Assembly: GCA_033065855.1 (NCBI GenBank)
Contig: JAVXUO010002832.1
Coordinates: 259,001 to 323,000 of the forward strand
Direction: 5' to 3'
Source: Escallonia rubra
Taxonomy: Eukaryota; Streptophyta; Magnoliopsida; Escalloniales; Escalloniaceae
Length of the DNA stretch: 64,000 bases
Made by a program: the position numbers and the translations under genes
Shown here: positions 59,560 through 64,000 of the stretch, piece after piece
Numbering within the stretch: the first letter of the stretch is position 1
How the letters are laid out: every line of letters starts with the position of its first letter
Notes under the pieces: generated by a model
What the model saw: only the letters and a program-made list of their open reading frames with translations
Told to the model about the DNA's origin: nothing
The model's database searches: none

Positions 59560-60020
59560 TTTGTAATTAGTGTGAAGATTGGTTACTACTTTTGGCGTAC
59601 GATTGAAGTTAAGCGTGTAAATATTAGGCATTGTACCAAGTTTGTGTTTTGATATGTTATCTTAATAGCGCAATGTGAGCCTGCCGGTATTGTATTGGTT
59701 TCAGATGATTTGAATTTTAATTGGAGTAACTTAATTCAACGTGTTTCATTTGTTAGCCAAGTATAGATATTTTGAGAGTGATCTGAATATATTTTGGGGT
59801 AGTGGTGACAATGGAGGTTAAAAACATAAGCTTAAATTTTGTAAAACACGTCATGTGGGATGAGAAATTGTTTAAGTACTTGGTACACCTCAGACTTGAA
59901 GTTAAGCGTGTTATCCGGATTTTGTAAAGTATATGGTTTGGTATATTATCAGAGTAGCGCAGTGGAAGCGTTATGTATTGGAGATTGATTTCATTCATTG
60001 GAATTCGATGTCGTAATTTT
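59560..60020 (+). repeat. Two repeat units with 5S-rRNA-like and initiator-tRNA-Met-like boxes
   Basis: Each unit holds TTGAAGTTAAGCGTG (59603-59617 and 59896-59910), identical over GAAGTTAAGCGTG to the internal promoter region of plant 5S rRNA. About 40 bp later comes a tRNA-like box: AGAGTAGCGCAGTGGAAGCG (59951-59970) in unit 2 and the more diverged AATAGCGCAATGTGAGCCTG (59664-59683) in unit 1. The unit 2 box matches the 5' and D-arm part of initiator tRNA-Met, with two differences over 23 bases from 59948. TAGCGCAGTGG fits the pol III A-box consensus. A weak B-box-like ATTCGATGT lies at 60003. The units are about 290 bp apart and diverged. It is probably a SINE-like family or a TRIM relative. 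Confidence 0.6.
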
Positions 60021-60029
60021 AGCTCAGTC

Positions 60030-60960
60030 CATTTGATAGGCTAGTTAAGCCATGCATGTTTCGAAGTTAGAATTTCAGATAATAGTATGAGGAATGTTTT
60101 GACTCGTTTTGAATCGTTTTTTTTTTACTATAGCAATTTCAATTCTTAAATCTAATTCTTTGTACTACCTGATCAATGGAATTACAAATTATATTCAATT
60201 CCAAGACCACAAGCATTAGAAAATGGAATTGGAATTGATTTACAATTCCTAATTCCAGTTCTAATTCATTGGGCCCTAAGAGTTCATGAGGTCCGTCCTT
60301 CTGCAGCTTCATTGGTGCCAAGGCCTAATACGGAGAAGATGTTGCAAAAAACCAGAATAGAATAGTTCCTTCATCTCAGGATAAAGTGCCAGGTTTCGAG
60401 TAACCCAGCCCACACTGATCAATATAGTTTTCAGTAGTCACGAGTGCACGACCTTGGAGTGGCCAAGGCATTGCGGGAAAGTTTAACAGTGCTGGGTCGA
60501 CACTACTGAAAGTACTGAAGACATTCTTCCCTTGCATTCTGAAATTTGCACATCACTCTGCTTCCTTCTCAATCCACCAAGTAAAACCCTCCCCTCCTTT
60601 CCAGCTTCTCAAATCCACATTTTTTGTAGAGATCAAAGTTCAGCTTCTCCAAAAATTCAACTCAAAGCAATTCACTGAAAATGGAATCCAAAGGGTGCTT
60701 TGGGATAATTGGATTAGATCCGATAGGATGAGGGTACAAATCTTTCACCAAAAAAGATTCGATAAAATTCCTAAACTTCTTCAAGGATGCCAACAGAAAC
60801 TAAAAATTTGGGTGCTAGAAATATTTTGCAATTGCATTTTGTTTTCTTAAAAAATAATATAAAACATAGGGACCCCCCATATAATTACTTCCAGTACTAA
60901 CAGAAAGATACATTTTTGCATATTGATGGAGCGATCTTTTTCTTTTTCTGCACCTGAGCA
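60030..60960. other. Intergenic, downstream of eIF4G
   Basis: 60150-60280 contains AATTCCAATTCC-type inverted phrases, possibly an old MITE. Nothing else was recognised. Part of this sequence presumably belongs to the eIF4G 3' UTR and terminator region, but no clear boundary is seen. Confidence 0.45.
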
Positions 60961-60969
60961 TCCTATCCT

Positions 60970-61300
60970 CTAAATAAACTTATCTAACCTCCATGCTTTT
61001 CTAGAATCACGAGGCCTGAAGTTCTCTAGACGCAAACTGGAGCCTCCGCGAATTTCATTCAAGACGGGATCTCCTTTCTCTGATTTAATGATTTCCAGTA
61101 TGCTTCCAAGAACCTCGGCTGCAAGCCCTATTTCTACAAGACGCCCTTGCTCCTCACCACCTTCATATATCAATCTCCCAATTTCTGTAATTGTAATGAC
61201 ATTTTCTAGGATGACTTTGGCAAAGATACGGCCAAGAAACTCCGCTGCTTTTGGGGCATCGTTTACAGCATCCTCCAAGGTAGCAAGAACAGATTCAAAC
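60970..61300 (-). CDS. EIF4G: eIF4G last exon
   Basis: Begins after acceptor CTAG with the third base of a split glycine codon, then FESVLATLEDAVNDAPKA, and ends at KFI with stop TAG (60972-60970). Length 331 bp. Confidence 0.93.
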
Positions 61301-64000
61301 CTAGCAAGATATATATGAGCAACCGAACCAATTTAGACTGTTATTAAACTAGAAGAGGAGAAAAATGGGGGGAAGGGGGGGGATTGGATGTTTGTGTGGT
61401 TGCCGTACCCTTTAATAAGTTGGTCTTGATTGAGCATGCTATCATGAGACTTCGTAAGATTGATGAGAAGCTTAGCCAACAGATCTCTCTCCATGTCTTT
61501 CCTCTCAAAAGAATCAGTGACCCAGATCGATATCATTGATGGATAAAAGGTGGGGCTGTTCAAGTCCTTGATGCATAGAGCAACTTCCTTCTCATCTTTC
61601 ACACTGGAAGCATGGAAATAATTTTCCATCCAATAATGAAGATAGTTAAAAGAGAGTACAACAGCTATGTACATCACATTTAGCAGTTTAAAATCAGATA
61701 AGAATCTATAAACGAAGTTCTGATACTACAAGAATCTCTAGACAATCACATACTCCTCTGGCCCTATGTACTTTTAAATTTTGGCTTCCTTCCTCCTAGA
61801 AGAAACATACGTGGGGCGTGAATAAATTCCTAGATAATCACATACCCCGGACAATTTTTGAGTGGTAACCTAGCCCACAAGTCTGCCATTTAAATTCTTT
61901 GATAACCACAAAATGTTGGTCACTATTTGAAGTCGAAAGCTCGTGTATATGGTTTTGATTGCATCTTGTATTAGCAGGTTGACTGCATCTAACGTGAAGG
62001 ACCTTCCACACACATTAAAGGAATGTTTCATCAAATTTATGGAATTTTCTAGAATAGATCTTAAACTGGTTAGTCACTAGGCGTAATAATAAATTCATTA
62101 CTGCAATTATTTTGCTGATGATCGACTTCACGAGTCCTCAACACCTAAATGACATTCACCTATATTTCCAATTTAAGCCAACTAAACCAAGTACTTTACA
62201 ACATCAAATGCCATTGCAAAAAGCAAACAAGCGAACAAAATCAGAGAAAACCCTGGCAGCTATGATGCAGGAAGAACAAATTATAATAGACCAGGAAATG
62301 CATACGCAATTTAATCTGACAAGGTAACTTCTTACAAAACGAAGCCTTCTCGGGAGTACTCTATTTATTAACTTCTTTGGAGCTGCTTTAAGCAGCTGAC
62401 AAGATCCCAATTTCTCATTATGATCGCGTTCTTGTAGCTTCTAGACTAGCTAATTGCAGACCAAATCGCACACCTAAGAAGGTTGGAATCTTATATTCTC
62501 TTCTAGGTAAGATCCTACGTATAGACTTAAAACAAGCTTTATTGTTGTTAAAGGCAAAAACAGTCTTGGGCACTAAGGTTTCCAAATGCCTGAAGCGAGA
62601 GGCGAGGCACCACCTGGTCAACTAAGGTGCACCATATAGGTTACAAAACTTAAAACTTCTTCGCAAGAACCAGAGCGTTAAAATGAGATAGGTTTCACAT
62701 AAAACTGAGCTTTGATATTAGTTTTTCATTCACATTTAGCAAGTAGAGAAGAGTTTAATAACTACGTCAATTCATCTTAATCAAAATTAATTGCTTTCCA
62801 TATTTCGAACTGACAAAGAAATTATGGACACTAAAAAAGTATACCCAACCGCTTCACACCAGACATTGATGGGTGATGTTTGCTTGGCTTAGAGGCTTAG
62901 AGTGCACAAACTCAAGAAAATGAAGAGAAACTACAGCTAAACTTTGCAGCAGACAATTAGACAGCAGTACATCAGGGAATGATCGGGAGACAATAAGCTT
63001 GAAATTTGCCAACATTGTACAATTCCACCTTAGCAATGCCATATCAGGACAGGGACTTCAAATCAAGGCCTTTGGACTCCCGAAACGCAGTATTAAGCTA
63101 AATTTTATCCAACGTGGTGCCTATCCAAGTTACCGCCAAGAACAACAATGATTATACTTAGAAAGATACTGGATCGCATACATCTTGCATAGGCCTTTCA
63201 CTTCACACCAGCATCCAGGTCTAGACTCAAAAATTACAAGAGATCAGCATTACACGCTCCCCCATACCTTCCCCACATCCCCCCCCCCCCTCCCCTCCCT
63301 CCTCCTCTTTAGCATACTTTCACAATATCTGCAATTGTATATCCTCCCACAGAGAGTATCTCGCCTTTATATTTACCTAAGGCCCTATGAAAGTCTCAGA
63401 ATATTAGCTCTGAGACAACCAATGCATTACCTCCACCATTCTAAGCATAAGTTTCTAACACTAGCAAGCTTTGATACTTGCATATTATACAGACATAACC
63501 ATAGGTGAAAGACAACAGATTAGTCAAAATCATGCACAAGTCTAGGAAGTACCTGTAATATTCTTTAATAGCTTCAACCGACATATCCCGCAAACGCTCT
63601 TCTGACCAAACCCTTTCGGAAGACACATTTTGCGTCAAAGTTGGTGCCCGACTTCGTGTGGGTGGTGAAGCTGGCAGGGATCTATCAAAACTACGATCTG
63701 CATTCCTTAATTCCCTGTTCACATAATTCAGATTGCGCTCCTGTGTACTAGATTGGTCATGAGCAGACGGGGTTACCAACCTCTCTGGGATGTTTCTTGG
63801 AATGGGATCCTCTCTTGAACCATAAGCTGTGCGATCTGATACAGAACTGTAGCCATTGAGACCAGCGGTCATTCTTCTGGAGTCACCAGGATGAGGCATA
63901 TCAGACGAAGACAAGCTTTGCACAGATGGCTGTCCTCTGATAGACATTCCCCTGGCAAGGCCACCTTGGGGCCCTAGGGTAATAGAATCATCTCCAATGG
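60970..64000 (-). CDS. EIF4G: Eukaryotic translation initiation factor 4G, C-terminal exons (partial at window edge)
   Basis: eIF4G is the cytoplasmic scaffold of the cap-binding complex, joining eIF4E, eIF4A and poly(A)-binding protein to recruit ribosomes. Only the last three exons are visible, on the minus strand: 64000-63553 (continues beyond the window), 61603-61409 and 61300-60970 (stop TAG). The first carries a Ser/Pro/Arg-rich linker (GDDSITLGPQGGLARGMSIR) and ends SVEAIKEYY. The next two encode the MA3 domain: KDEKEVALCIKDLNSP, SIWVTDSFERKDMERDLLAK, then APKAAEFLGRIFAK and the C-terminal RPRDSRKAWRLDKFI. Splice joins are in frame (TAC AG|T GTG and AAA GG|G TTT) with GT donors and AG acceptors. 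No damage is seen. MIF4G and the eIF4E-binding site lie outside the window. Confidence 0.95.
61409..61603 (-). CDS. EIF4G: eIF4G penultimate exon (first part of MA3 domain)
   Basis: 195 bp from acceptor TTCCAG to donor GG|GTACGG. It encodes VKDEKEVALCIKDLN through SMLNQDQLIKG. The intron after it is only 108 bp. Confidence 0.92.
61604..63552 (-). other. 1.95-kb intron of eIF4G
   Basis: Bounded by donor AG|GTACTT (63552) and acceptor TTCCAG (61604). AT-rich with no recognised inserted element. A C-rich run lies near 63280-63300. Confidence 0.8.
63553..64000 (-). CDS. EIF4G: eIF4G exon with disordered linker, continuing past the window
   Basis: Open to the right edge. It encodes a Ser/Arg/Pro-rich stretch and then RVWSEERLRDMSVEAIKEYY, the lead-in to MA3. 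The upstream acceptor is outside the window. Confidence 0.92.

Noticed and set aside
59896-59910. 5S rRNA gene
   Set aside because: Only about 20 bases match 5S rRNA, and the rest of the 120-nt sequence is absent.
59948-60020. Functional initiator tRNA-Met gene
   Set aside because: Only the 5' and D-arm part matches. The anticodon arm, T arm and 3' acceptor strand are not recognisable, so it is a tRNA-derived repeat.

Overview
This is nuclear DNA from a flowering plant, most likely a eudicot. The evidence is two intron-bearing host genes with plant-type proteins (mitochondrial ATP synthase delta-prime and the C-terminal end of eIF4G), a plant mobile domain (PMD) gene, an L1-type plant LINE with a DUF4283/zinc-knuckle ORF1, and many LTR, hAT and MITE insertions. 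The species cannot be named from sequence alone. By eye, at least three quarters of the window is transposon-derived.

Layout. 1-1530: intergenic DNA with a GGT/GGC microsatellite and a recent 172-bp tandem duplication. 1534-8197: a large LTR-type insertion (candidate duplication AGCAA) that carries a small MITE sitting between microsatellites and an inserted 2.6-kb solo LTR (duplication CCTGG). 8945-10075: a hAT-like element. 10762-16995: a 6.2-kb fold-back element made of inverted LTR halves, flanked by TTTAT. 17465-18935: a 5'-truncated LINE. About 19030-21436: a minus-strand Ty3/Gypsy remnant with tRNA-iMet primer site and gag. 21640-22140: a minisatellite. 22560-26000: a decayed PMD gene with TATA box and leader repeats, cut by a solo LTR (duplication CATGA).

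26620-34938: the two-exon gene for ATP synthase delta-prime. Its 7.7-kb intron holds a PIF/Harbinger-like element (28218-31173, TTA duplication) with two inverted Mutator-like units inside it, a 261-bp tandem duplication and a hAT-like element. 37700-47005: a nearly full-length but dead LINE. Its 3' UTR is split by an LTR piece (about 44450-46842) that is itself split by a hAT element (45206-46282). 47220-49050: a second PMD/DUF7745-like remnant with the same leader repeats as the one at 22560. 49407-51440: an LTR with promoter. 51440-55555: a minus-strand Gypsy fossil (LTR, primer site, gag) split by a hAT element with an exact 8-bp duplication. 56330-58206: a solo LTR (duplication AACTA). 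59560-60020: two repeat units, each combining a 5S-rRNA-like box with an initiator-tRNA-Met-like box. 60970-64000: the last three exons of a minus-strand eIF4G gene, continuing past the right edge.

Only the ATP synthase subunit and eIF4G look functional. The rest records successive insertions, with the nesting order readable from target-site duplications. The most unusual structures are the LTR-derived fold-back element, the 5S/tRNA-iMet composite repeat, and the shared palindromic leader arrays ahead of the two PMD-like genes.
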